From an uncultured Ruminococcus sp. (GTDB lineage Bacteria; Bacillota; Clostridia; Oscillospirales; Ruminococcaceae): DNA of 64,000 bases. Below the pieces are notes generated by a model. That model saw only the letters and a program-made list of their open reading frames with translations, made no database searches and was not told where the DNA came from. This document shows, in pieces, positions 50,785-60,100 of the stretch. A program made the translations under genes and the position numbers. Position 1 is the stretch's first letter. Every line of letters starts with the position of its first letter. The DNA is taken from positions 1 through 64,000 of the forward strand of contig CASEUJ010000023.1 in NCBI GenBank assembly GCA_949291125.1. The letters run 5' to 3'.

Positions 50785-52092
50785 ATGGCGCAAGTATCTG
50801 TCATTGGTGGCGGGCTTGCCGGATGTGAGGCGGCATGGCAGCTGGCACAGGCAGGCTTTTCTGTTATCCTCTATGAGATGAAGCCGCTGCAATACACCCC
50901 GGCGCATCATTGCGATGGGCTGGCAGAATTGGTCTGTTCCAATTCTCTCAAGGCGGATCGCCTGAATTCGGCGGCAGGGTTGCTCAAGGCCGAAATGACC
51001 CGGCTCGGGTCGTTTTTGATGCAGTGTGCTAGAAAGTGCGCAGTTCCCGCAGGTGGCGCTCTGGCGGTAGATCGAGATCAGTTCTCCGCTCTTGCTACAA
51101 AGGCGATTACAGAGCACCCGAATATCGTCCTGAAAACCGCCGTGATTGAAGCAATCCCCGATGCTCCTACCGTTATTGCCACCGGTCCTCTAACGGATGG
51201 TAAACTTGCACAGGCGATAGAAGAGCGCTGTGGCACCCGGCTGAGTTTTTATGATGCGGCGGCGCCCATTGTCAGCTTTGAGAGCCTAGACAGAGACAAG
51301 ATCTTTTTTGCGGCGCGCTATGGACGAGGGGATGCGGATTATATTAACTGTCCCATGAACCGGGAAGAATATGAGGCGTTTTATGAGGCGTTGATCCATG
51401 CGGAACGTGCGCCGCTCCATGACTGTGATAAGGCGGCGTTTCGGGTATATGAAGGATGTATGCCGATTGAGGTGTTGGCTTCTCGTGGCGTGGACACCAT
51501 GCGATTTGGCCCTTTGAAGCCCGTGGGGTTGACTGATCCGAGAACGGGGCATCGTCCGTGGGCAGTGGTACAGCTGCGCCGGGAAAACCGTGAAGGGACG
51601 TTGTATAACTTAGTTGGATTTCAGACGAATCTGAAATTCCCGGAACAGCGCCGGGTTTTCTCCATGATTCCGGGACTCGAGCACGCCGAGTTCCATCGTT
51701 ATGGCGTGATGCACCGAAACTCCTTTCTGGATAGCCCACGGCTTTTGGATGCAGATTATTCCTTCCGGGGTGCAGAGCATCTCTACTTTGCCGGGCAGAT
51801 GACCGGCGTCGAGGGCTATATGGAGTCGGCGGCCAGCGGTATGCTCGCTGGAATCAATCTGGCGCGGAAATTGTCCGGAAAGATGCCGATGATCCTGCCT
51901 CGAGAAACCATGATGGGTGCGTTGGCGGCATATATCAGCAGTGCCGCTACGGAGGATTTCCAGCCCATGGGGGCCAATATGGGGATTCTTCCCGATCTGC
52001 CAAAGCGGATCCGCGGCAAACAGGAGAAGTATCAGGCATATGCCGATCGTGCCATGGCGGCGCTGGAGGCGTATTTGCAGGCACAGAAGTGA
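50785..52092 (+). CDS. trmFO: Folate/FAD-dependent tRNA (uracil-5-)-methyltransferase
   Basis: TrmFO makes ribothymidine at position 54 of tRNA, using methylenetetrahydrofolate and FADH2. The FAD-binding N terminus QVSVIGGGLAGCEAAWQLA and the blocks LVCSNSLKAD, GGALAVDRD, CPMNREEYEAFY and FAGQMTGVEGYMESAASG are all present. ATG 50785 lies eight bases after GGAGG; a GTG at 50776 lies inside that site. It follows topA by one base, a pairing common in Firmicutes. Confidence 0.97.
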   Translation: MAQVSVIGGGLAGCEAAWQLAQAGFSVILYEMKPLQYTPAHHCDGLAELVCSNSLKADRLNSAAGLLKAEMTRLGSFLMQCARKCAVPAGGALAVDRDQFSALATKAITEHPNIVLKTAVIEAIPDAPTVIATGPLTDGKLAQAIEERCGTRLSFYDAAAPIVSFESLDRDKIFFAARYGRGDADYINCPMNREEYEAFYEALIHAERAPLHDCDKAAFRVYEGCMPIEVLASRGVDTMRFGPLKPVGLTDPRTGHRPWAVVQLRRENREGTLYNLVGFQTNLKFPEQRRVFSMIPGLEHAEFHRYGVMHRNSFLDSPRLLDADYSFRGAEHLYFAGQMTGVEGYMESAASGMLAGINLARKLSGKMPMILPRETMMGALAAYISSAATEDFQPMGANMGILPDLPKRIRGKQEKYQAYADRAMAALEAYLQAQK

Positions 52093-52108
52093 TCAGGAGG
52101 ACAGGCAG

Positions 52109-52939
52109 ATGTCATGTCAAAGGAAAAGGTGGGGCAAATGGCTTGTCGGGCTGGCAATCATCGGACTGGCAGTATTGGGTATCTCTCTCTGGTTCTCAAG
52201 TTTGCCGGATAAGCCCGTCCGGGATGATTATGCAACTCAGGAAGCCTTCGACAAGGCGATGCATGAATACTATCGGGATTGTCCGGCGTTTTTGATTGAA
52301 GAACCTGCCCGGGACGATTACGAGACTTCTGAAGCATACGAAGAAGCGGTATTGGAATACTATCATGAGATGAATCAAAGGGGAATCGGCATTGACAAGC
52401 CTGTGATTTATCTCTACCCCGAAGAAGAAATGCAGGTCAGCGTCAGATTGGATTTTGATGGGGATCTGACCTGTACTTATCCGACATACACAGACGGCTG
52501 GAACGTCATGGCACAGCCGGATGGGACATTGACCAATCTGGCGGACGGCAGAGAGTATTCTTACTTGTATTGGGAAGGTATTTCGCAAATACAGTGGGAT
52601 CTTTCAGAAGGCTTTGTGGTCAAGGGCGAGGATACCGCAGCATTCTTGCAGGATACATTGGCAAGAATTGGTCTGACGCCGACAGAATATAATGAATTCA
52701 TTGTGTACTGGTTGCCAAAAATGCAGGACAATCCGTATAATCTGATCACATTCCAGCAGGAAGTCTATACGGATGCAGCAAAGCTGGAAATCACGCCGGT
52801 TCCGGATCGTGTGCTGCGTGTGTTTATGGCATATCAGGCGCTGGAAGAACCGGTGGCAGTGCAAGAACCGGAGATCGCGCCATTTACACGAGAAGGATTC
52901 ACTGTGGTAGAATGGGGCGGCACGGAGGTCGTGAAATGA
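52109..52939 (+). CDS. Membrane-anchored protein with KPVIYLYPE domain, 276 aa
   Basis: A basic start and one membrane segment (about 10-30) are followed by two near-identical short repeats, PVRDDYATQEAFDKAMHEYY and PARDDYETSEAYEEAVLEYY (about 36-95). An extracellular domain then opens with IDKPVIYLYPEEEMQVSVRLDF. The KPVIYLYP motif occurs in a widespread uncharacterised family. No catalytic motif is evident. It lies 16 bp after trmFO behind AGGAGG, and a small membrane gene follows. The function is unknown. Confidence 0.75.
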   Translation: MSCQRKRWGKWLVGLAIIGLAVLGISLWFSSLPDKPVRDDYATQEAFDKAMHEYYRDCPAFLIEEPARDDYETSEAYEEAVLEYYHEMNQRGIGIDKPVIYLYPEEEMQVSVRLDFDGDLTCTYPTYTDGWNVMAQPDGTLTNLADGREYSYLYWEGISQIQWDLSEGFVVKGEDTAAFLQDTLARIGLTPTEYNEFIVYWLPKMQDNPYNLITFQQEVYTDAAKLEITPVPDRVLRVFMAYQALEEPVAVQEPEIAPFTREGFTVVEWGGTEVVK

Positions 52940-52950
52940 ACTTGTAAAAC

Positions 52951-53205
52951 ATGATGAAACAGGAGCAAAATCTATTTGTACTTGGCTTAGGAATGATCTT
53001 TGGACTCTTTTTTCTTCTGCCTGCGATCGGTTTTCTGATCGGCGTGGTTGTCATGTTGCGAAAATGGGCGCAGACCAAAAAAGCCGTACCATTGCTGTTG
53101 GCGTTGTTGTCGTTTTTGGGCATGCTTATTTTCTTGTTAATCAGTATGTTTTTTCTGCTTCTGGCATACAGCATGGCGGATTATGGTGGCTTTTTCGGGA
53201 ACTGA
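52951..53205 (+). CDS. Small membrane protein, 84 aa
   Basis: Two hydrophobic segments (about 8-34 and 45-75) are separated by a basic loop RKWAQTKKAV, and a Gly/Phe-rich end follows. The ribosome site is weak, so translation may depend on the upstream gene, whose stop is 11 bp away. It resembles no family I can name. Confidence 0.55.
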   Translation: MMKQEQNLFVLGLGMIFGLFFLLPAIGFLIGVVVMLRKWAQTKKAVPLLLALLSFLGMLIFLLISMFFLLLAYSMADYGGFFGN

Positions 53206-53241
53206 TTGTGATTTTTACATACAAGGAGGCATCGGGAAACG

Positions 53242-54243
53242 GTGAATATTTTAATTGATGCATTCGGCGGCGATAACGCACCGCTGGAGGTGATAAAAGG
53301 CGGCATACAAGCGGTGAAGGAATTGGACGTGGCAGTGACGCTGGTGGGGAATGAAGACCAGATCCGGGCATGCGCCGCAGAAAACAATTTGTCGCTGGAT
53401 GGATTAGGTGTCCTTCATGCCCCAGCGGTCTTTGATATCCATGAAGAGCCGACCACGCTCTTAAAACAGCACGCCGATACCTCTATGGCGGTGGGCATGC
53501 GTGCACTGTATGAAGGCAAGGGTGACGCCTTTGTCTGTGCCGGAAGTACGGGCGCATTGCTTGTGGGTGCAACATTTCTGGTCAAGCGTATTCCCGGAGT
53601 CAAGCGCGCCGCCGCAGCACCGGTGCTGCCTACGGAGACGACACCTTTTATCCTGATCGATGGCGGCGCCAATAATGACTGTCGTCCGGAAATGTTGGTG
53701 CAGTTTGCAATCATGGGAAGCGCTTATATGGAAAGTGTTATGGGTGTGGCAAAGCCCCGAGTGGCGCTTCTCAATGTAGGCGCAGAGGATACCAAGGGGC
53801 GAGAGTTGGAACTGGAAACCTATCCGCTTTTGCAGCAGGCACCGGTACACTTTATCGGCAATATCGAAGCCCGGGATCTGCCAAAAGGCGCAGCAGATGT
53901 GGTGGTCACCGATGGCTTTACTGGCAATGTGGCACTCAAGCTCTATGAGGGCATGGGCAAATTCATGGCACACCAGATGAAGGGCAGTCTTTTTGCTGGC
54001 GTAATGGGTAAGCTTGCGGCGCTGTTAATCTTTCCGAAGATCCGGGCGCTGACGAAAAAGATGGATTATAAGGCGGTTGGCGGCGCCGTGATGCTTGGCG
54101 TGCAAAAACCGGTCATTAAGGCCCATGGCAGCTCAGACGCCAAGGCGTTTTTTAACGCTATCCGGCAGGCAAAGGACTGCATCACCGGAAATGTCATCAA
54201 AGCCATTACGCAGCATACGGCGAAGCCGGCAAAAAAACAATAG
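53242..54243 (+). CDS. plsX: Phosphate acyltransferase PlsX
   Basis: PlsX makes acyl-phosphate from acyl-ACP for phospholipid synthesis. The 333-aa chain starts (GTG) MNILIDAFGGDNAPLEVIKGG and has ADTSMAVGMRAL, STGALLVGATFLVKRIPGV, DGGANNDCRPEMLVQFA and VTDGFTGNVALKLYEGM. AAGGAGG is somewhat distant. Usually acpP follows; here rnc comes directly, 15 bp later. Confidence 0.96.
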   Translation: MNILIDAFGGDNAPLEVIKGGIQAVKELDVAVTLVGNEDQIRACAAENNLSLDGLGVLHAPAVFDIHEEPTTLLKQHADTSMAVGMRALYEGKGDAFVCAGSTGALLVGATFLVKRIPGVKRAAAAPVLPTETTPFILIDGGANNDCRPEMLVQFAIMGSAYMESVMGVAKPRVALLNVGAEDTKGRELELETYPLLQQAPVHFIGNIEARDLPKGAADVVVTDGFTGNVALKLYEGMGKFMAHQMKGSLFAGVMGKLAALLIFPKIRALTKKMDYKAVGGAVMLGVQKPVIKAHGSSDAKAFFNAIRQAKDCITGNVIKAITQHTAKPAKKQ

Positions 54244-54258
54244 GAGGGCAATCAGCCT

Positions 54259-54966
54259 ATGGAACACAATGAATATGTAGACTTAGGACGCTTTGAAACA
54301 TATATTCACTATCATTTTCATGACAAACATCTGCTGTTAGAGGCACTGTCGCACTCTTCCTATGCCAATGAAAAACGTAAGACCCGCAACAGTAACGAAC
54401 GTTTGGAGTTTTTGGGAGACAGTGTGCTGTCGATTGTGGTATCGGAGTTCTTGTTTCATAAATACCCAAACCTGCCGGAGGGCGAACTGACAAAGCTGCG
54501 CGCATCGATGGTTTGTGAAAAGGCACTGCATGTCTTTGCACAAGAGATCCATCTGGGTGAATTTTTATTGCTTGGAAAAGGCGAAGAACATACTGGCGGC
54601 AGAGAACGTTCTTCGATCTTAGCAGATGCGTTTGAAGCTGTGATTGCAGCAATTTTTCTGGATGGCGGTATGGATGCGGCAAAGCGCCATATCCTGCGCT
54701 TTATCCCAGAGGATCCCGAGGAGAGCGCACCGATCGGATTTCGCGATTATAAGACGCAGCTCCAGGAAGTGATACAAAAGAATCCGGAGGAAAAGGTGGA
54801 ATATGTGTTGGTGGATGAATGCGGTCCAGATCATGATAAGGCGTTTACCGTTGAGGTCTGCCTGAACTCCAATGTGATCGGGACAGGCGTCGGCCACAGC
54901 AAAAAGGCGGCAGAACAGCTGGCGGCAAAAGAAGCATTATCGCTGATGGGCTATGACAAAGCATAA
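54259..54966 (+). CDS. rnc: Ribonuclease III
   Basis: This enzyme cuts double-stranded RNA in rRNA processing and regulation. The catalytic domain signature is NERLEFLGDSVLSIVVSEFL (about 50-70) with the second acidic site in ADAFEAVIAAIFLDGG. The C-terminal dsRNA-binding domain (about 160-230) ends with GHSKKAAEQLAAKEAL. The start follows GGAGG. Its stop overlaps the start of the radical SAM gene by 14 bp. Confidence 0.97.
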   Translation: MEHNEYVDLGRFETYIHYHFHDKHLLLEALSHSSYANEKRKTRNSNERLEFLGDSVLSIVVSEFLFHKYPNLPEGELTKLRASMVCEKALHVFAQEIHLGEFLLLGKGEEHTGGRERSSILADAFEAVIAAIFLDGGMDAAKRHILRFIPEDPEESAPIGFRDYKTQLQEVIQKNPEEKVEYVLVDECGPDHDKAFTVEVCLNSNVIGTGVGHSKKAAEQLAAKEALSLMGYDKA

Positions 54967-55999
54967 AACGCTGGCATTTTTCATTCCCCATATTGGCTGC
55001 CCCCATCGGTGCAGCTTTTGTGACCAGCGCACCATTACCGGAAACATCCATGCTCCTACACCGGATGAAGTTGTAGATACCTGTCGGGAGATGCTCTCTC
55101 GCTATGGAACATTGGATGATGCAGAGATTGCTTTTTTTGGCGGCAGCTTTACGGCGGTAGATCCGGCGTATCAGACGGCATTATTGCAATCAGTCCAGCC
55201 CTTTTTGGGAAAAGGGAAATTTGCCGGTATCCGTATCTCTACCCGCCCTGATGCCATTGACGATGCCATTCTGGACAAGTTGAAATATTATCATGTCACT
55301 GCCGTGGAACTGGGCGCACAGAGTATGTCGGATCACGTTCTGGCTGCCAACGGACGCGGACATACTGCATGGGATGTTCGCATTGCGGCAAAGAAGATCC
55401 GTGTGGCAAAGATTTCGTTGGGACTTCAGCAGATGGTCGGACTGTATGGCAGTACGCTTTTTGACGAGTATGACACACTAAAGCAGCTGCTTCAGTGCAA
55501 GCCGGAGAGTATGCGGATTTATCCGACAGTTATTTTAGAGGGGACAAAGTTGGCGGAATATTGCCGGAGCGGCAACTATCCGACGCTGCCGCAGGAAGCA
55601 GTTTTAGAGTTTTGCGCCGACGCCCTGTGTCTCTGTGCGCAGGAGAAGGTGCATGTGATCCGGATGGGTCTGCATGATTCTCCGTCAATCCGAGAACGGA
55701 TGATTGCCGGGTATTATCACCCGGCGTATCGGGAACTGGTGGAATCGCGGCTCTATCGGCGTGCGCTGGAACGTGCCGCGGCGGCGTGTAATGGCTCAGA
55801 ATTATGTGTGCAGACGGCGCCGCGCACCACGAGCAAGGTACTGGGGCAGCATGGATGCAATCGGACGTGGCTGGCACAGCGCGGAGTGACATTAAGGGTT
55901 ACGGAAACGCCGGAGGTTTTGCCGTATGAAATTACTGTTGGCAAAAATGTGTATGATCTGATTTCGTTAGGAGTGAAACATGCAGAAAAAGCGGTTTAA
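54953..55999 (+). CDS. Elp3-like radical SAM protein
   Basis: The [4Fe-4S] motif is CPHRCSFC near residue 17, followed by FFGGSFTAVDPAY, IRISTRPDAID and VELGAQSMSDHVL, the blocks of the Elp3/MiaB-like HemN group. At 348 aa it lacks the acetyltransferase domain of true Elp3 proteins. Homologues sit between rnc and smc in many Clostridia. The reaction is unknown; tRNA modification is a guess based on family. Confidence 0.87.
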   Translation: MTKHKTLAFFIPHIGCPHRCSFCDQRTITGNIHAPTPDEVVDTCREMLSRYGTLDDAEIAFFGGSFTAVDPAYQTALLQSVQPFLGKGKFAGIRISTRPDAIDDAILDKLKYYHVTAVELGAQSMSDHVLAANGRGHTAWDVRIAAKKIRVAKISLGLQQMVGLYGSTLFDEYDTLKQLLQCKPESMRIYPTVILEGTKLAEYCRSGNYPTLPQEAVLEFCADALCLCAQEKVHVIRMGLHDSPSIRERMIAGYYHPAYRELVESRLYRRALERAAAACNGSELCVQTAPRTTSKVLGQHGCNRTWLAQRGVTLRVTETPEVLPYEITVGKNVYDLISLGVKHAEKAV

Positions 56000-56612
56000 T
56001 TTCTGGATTCCCGTTCTGCTTGCGGTGATTTTATTGGCAGGCATTTGTGCCGGATTTCTCTATTATCGGCACGCGCACAGCGCAGAACCGGTTTCCGTGG
56101 AAACGACGCTGGAATATGCTCCGGAAAATGTGGTTTATTTTTATCAGAAAGACGACGCGTGGAAGTCGGACAGACTGGGCGATTCGGTGTATACGATGGA
56201 AGATTCTGGCTGCCTAACGTGCTGTGTTGCTGCGATCCTGCAAATGCAGGACATTTCCGTGGACGGCTTGTCTGCCGATGCCGGAGCGGTGAACCGACTC
56301 TTTTCCGAGAAAGGTGTCTATGACGGCGAGGGTAATTTGCAGTGGGATGTGCTGGAACAGGTGACGGGCGTATCTGTAGTGAAACAAGAGGCTTCGGAGT
56401 TGGATGATGGGGCACTGGATGCGTATTTGGCACAGGGGCATTATCCCATTGTCCGGGTGCGTGTCGGCGGTGACGGCAGCTACCACTATGTGCTGATTGT
56501 TTGTAGCAGGGACGGGGAATATTGGTGTATGGATCCGCTGGAAGAAACGCAGACACTTGTGCCGCTGTCGGCGTTCGGCGGAAAAGTGTATGCAGTGCGT
56601 GTGCTGCGGTAA
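55980..56612 (+). CDS. Secreted or anchored C39-like peptidase, 210 aa
   Basis: A membrane segment (about 9-28) is followed by an extracellular domain with the papain-like residues of the peptidase C39-like family: Gln56 (FYQKDDAW), Cys78 (DSGCLTCC), His169 (YHYVLIV) and Asp185 (CMDPL). Members outside bacteriocin transporters are thought to be proteases or cell-wall acting; the substrate is unknown. The start overlaps the radical SAM gene by 20 bp. It and the next gene appear inserted in an otherwise conserved rnc-smc order. Confidence 0.8.
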   Translation: MQKKRFNFWIPVLLAVILLAGICAGFLYYRHAHSAEPVSVETTLEYAPENVVYFYQKDDAWKSDRLGDSVYTMEDSGCLTCCVAAILQMQDISVDGLSADAGAVNRLFSEKGVYDGEGNLQWDVLEQVTGVSVVKQEASELDDGALDAYLAQGHYPIVRVRVGGDGSYHYVLIVCSRDGEYWCMDPLEETQTLVPLSAFGGKVYAVRVLR

Positions 56613-56630
56613 ATGGGGAGAAAATTCACT

Positions 56631-57140
56631 ATGTATAAATTTCAATTTACGCTGTTAGACTCTGAACTTATCGACGAGTTTATTTACGCGCTCCACCGCC
56701 CGGAGCCAAGCGGTTATGGCGCAATGCCGCCGGAAGGCATGAATACGCTGTATGGCGTGGCAGAACCACAGTTTGACATTGTGTTGACACAGGGATATCA
56801 TGCTAAAATCGGATGAAAAGGGAAAGAGGGAGAGCATCCAATCATCTTTGATGTAAAGTGTAAAGAAGGCTGCTTTTCCGCACAGTTTGAAACCAACGCT
56901 TATGGGGACTATTGGGACAACGCCGTTATCTACGCACACACGGACTTTTTCCGAAATACCTACACGGATGTGGTGCGTTATGCCATTCGCTATTATCTGC
57001 ATGACGGGCATCAGAATGGTGATTTTGATCGGTTTGACAAGACGTATCAAGATGCCAACGGTGAATCGCTTGTATCTGCCGAAATACGATCTTATCGACA
57101 GACCTATGACCGGTGGGATCGCAAGTGGTATCCCCGGTAA
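56631..57140 (+). pseudogene. Unknown gene with one in-frame UGA codon
   Basis: ATG 56631 follows GGGGAG and opens MYKFQFTLLDSELIDEFIYA. The frame meets TGA at 56814 (codon 62), but then continues in the same frame, without another stop, to TAA at 57138: GKEGEHPIIFDVKCKEG and on to YDRWDRKWYPR. Read through, it would give 169 residues with even, protein-like composition on both sides. The simplest view is a nonsense mutation. Readthrough or selenocysteine is not excluded, though the only hairpin after the codon (CATC-TTT-GATG, about 27 nt on) is weak. The family is not recognised. smc begins 28 bp later. Confidence 0.65.
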
Positions 57141-57167
57141 AGACAGGAGCAAAAAAGGAAGTGTACC

Positions 57168-60100
57168 ATGTATCTACAGTCATTGGAGCTGCAAGGCTTT
57201 AAGTCGTTTCCCGACAAGATTAAGCTGACTTTTGACAAGGGCTTGACGGCGGTTGTCGGTCCCAACGGCAGCGGGAAAAGCAATATCGGCGACGCCGTGC
57301 GCTGGGTACTCGGCGAACAGTCCACCAAAACCCTCCGGGGCAATAAGATGGAGGACGTCATCTTCTCCGGCACTAAAACTCGCAAACCCATGGGTTTTGC
57401 CGCCGTCACCTTAGAGATTAACAACGAGTCTGGCGAACTGGGCGATTCCTATGGTGCCGTAGTCAGTGTCACCCGAAAGCTGTACCGCAGCGGTGACAGT
57501 GAGTACCGCATCAATGGAAAACAGGTGCGTCTGAAAGATGTGACAGAATTGTTTATGGACACCGGCATGGGTAGAGATGGCTATGCTATCATCGGCCAGG
57601 GTAGAATTGCGGAGATCGTCAGCGCCAAGAGCACCGACCGCCGCGATATTTTCGAAGAGGCTGCCGGGGTATCCAAATTTCGCCACAAAAAGCAGGAGGC
57701 TGAGCGGCGTCTGGATGCGGCACAGGAGAATCTGGTGCGCTTGCAGGACATTGCCGCAGAGCTGGAATCGCGAATTGAGCCACTGCGCAAGCAGGCGGAA
57801 AAGGCAAAGCAATATGTCGCACTCGCCGAACAGCAAAAGTCACTTGAGATTTCGCTTTGGGTGCGCCGTCTTTCGGCACTGCGGGAAAAATTGGGGACGC
57901 TTTCAGACGGCTGTCTTCAGGCACAGGCGGAGTATCAGAACGCAGAACTTGAAATCGAACGCACAGAGGCTCAGGTGCAGGACGGCTATGCGAAGATCCA
58001 GGAGAGTACCTTGAAAATTGAGGCACTGCGTGGTCAGATTCAGCAGGCGGAGGAAGAGACGGCGCAGCTGCGTGCGGCGCTTGCAGTATGCGAAAATGAG
58101 ATCCAACATGGGAATCAGACATTGGGGAGCTTGCAGAATCAACTCAAAGAAACAACGGAGAATACAAAATATATGGAAAGTCGTATGGCTGCATTTACAC
58201 AGCAGACCGTGCAGCTGCGGCAAAAACATGAAACACTTCAGCTTGAAGCGGAACAGATCGAGCAGAATTGGCAGGAACTTGAACAGTGCGCAGCAAAGCG
58301 AGGTGAGGCATACGAACAGGCAAATGCAAAATTACAACAGCTCTATGTGCGACAGAGTGAAGTGCGCGTGATGCATCAGACTGCCGCAGGACAGCAGGAA
58401 GAGTTGCGTGCTCAGCTTGCGCAGCATGCCATCCGGCAAAATGCCCTGCAGCAAGACGCTGACGCACAGACTGCGGCATATGAAGCTGCAAAGATACAGG
58501 CGGCACAGGCGGCGCAAAAGTTGACGGAAATGCAGAATCAATATGCCGGCTTTCAAAAACGCTATGCAAGTGCGGTGGAAGCGCTGGAAATGGGCAGGAA
58601 GAATCGTGAACAGGCGATGTTTTCGTTACGTGAAAAGCGCCAGCGGCAAAAATTACTTCAGGACATGGAACGCAATATGGAAGGCTTTGCTGGCAGCGTC
58701 AAAGCAGTACTTCGGGCAGATGGCGGAAAGCCACACGGGGTGTGCGGCACCGTGGCACAGCTGATCACCACAAAGCAAAAATATGGCGTGGCGTTGGAGA
58801 CGGCGTTGGGCGGCGCAATGCAGAATCTCATCGTGGCTGATGAACAGGCGGCAAAACAGTGGATTCGCTTTCTGGCACAGCATCGTGCCGGTCGTGCCAC
58901 GTTCCTGCCCCTGACCTCCGTTCGCGGTAGAACGCTTTCGGAATCCGGACTGGAACGCCACGATGGATTTATCGGCATGGCATATGACCTTGTGACCTAT
59001 GACCCAAAGTACACAGAGATCGTCCGCTTTCTGTTAGGACGGATCGCTGTGGCGGAGGATTTGGATGCCGCAACAGCGATCGCTAAGGCATATCAATATC
59101 GATTCCGGATCGTAACGCTCGACGGTCAGGTGATTAATGCTGGCGGTTCATTTACCGGTGGTTCGGCACAGCGCTCTGGTGGCATGCTGACGCGTCGTGC
59201 AGAATTAGAAGCACTTTCTGGTCAGATCCAGACACTCGAACAGAACGAGCGGGAAGCGACAACGGCACTCGAACAGGCGCAGAAAAAGTCCGCTCAACTA
59301 GAATCACAGCTTGCAGCACTGCGGCAGACCTGTACGCAGGCACAGTCCGATCACATGGCGACACAGGCACAGCTGGAAAAAGAAGCTTACCTTCACAATC
59401 AGATGCAGTCACGCAGGGAAGAGGAACAGCAGCAGCATAAGCAGCTGACACAGCGTCTGCATGAGGCAACACAGAAGTGTGAAGCTGCCAAACAAGAACA
59501 GCAACAGCTCGGCGATGCCATCACACAGGCACAGGCATCGCTTGAACAGCACGAAGATGAACGTGTTCAGATGCAGCAAAAGCAGTCTGCACTTGCCGAC
59601 AAGCGTGCACAACTTCATATTGCTAAAGTTGAATTGGAAAAGGATATGGAAACGCTGACGCGTGATATGCAGCAACAACAACAGGAACAGAAAGCGCTTG
59701 AAGTACGTGCCGCACAGCTTGCGACGGATATTACGGTGCAGCAAACACATATTGCAAACAAACAAAATGAGATCGACGACCATCGGACAAAAATAGAAGA
59801 TCTCCAGAAAAACCGTATCACAGGGCAAGATGAGATCCGGCATTGGCAGCAGGTGCATGACGCACAGGACAGCCAGGTACGCCAGCTGCAATCCGGGTTG
59901 CGGGAACTGAATGTCACGCGTGAAAAATATGCCGGGGAGCTCAGTCGCTTGGAAGAGCGCAAAACTGTGGTGCAGGGTGACTATGACGGCGTGATTCGTC
60001 AGCTCTTTGAACAGTATGAACTGTCACTTTCTCAGGCACAACAGCAAGCACAGCCACTTTCGGATTTACAGACAGCACAGCGTGAACTGCAAAGCCTGAA

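Noticed and set aside
56814..56860. Selenocysteine insertion at the UGA
   Set aside because: The downstream hairpin is only 4 bp and too far away for a convincing bacterial SECIS, and the residue context does not look like a redox site. Kept only as a remote option in the finding.
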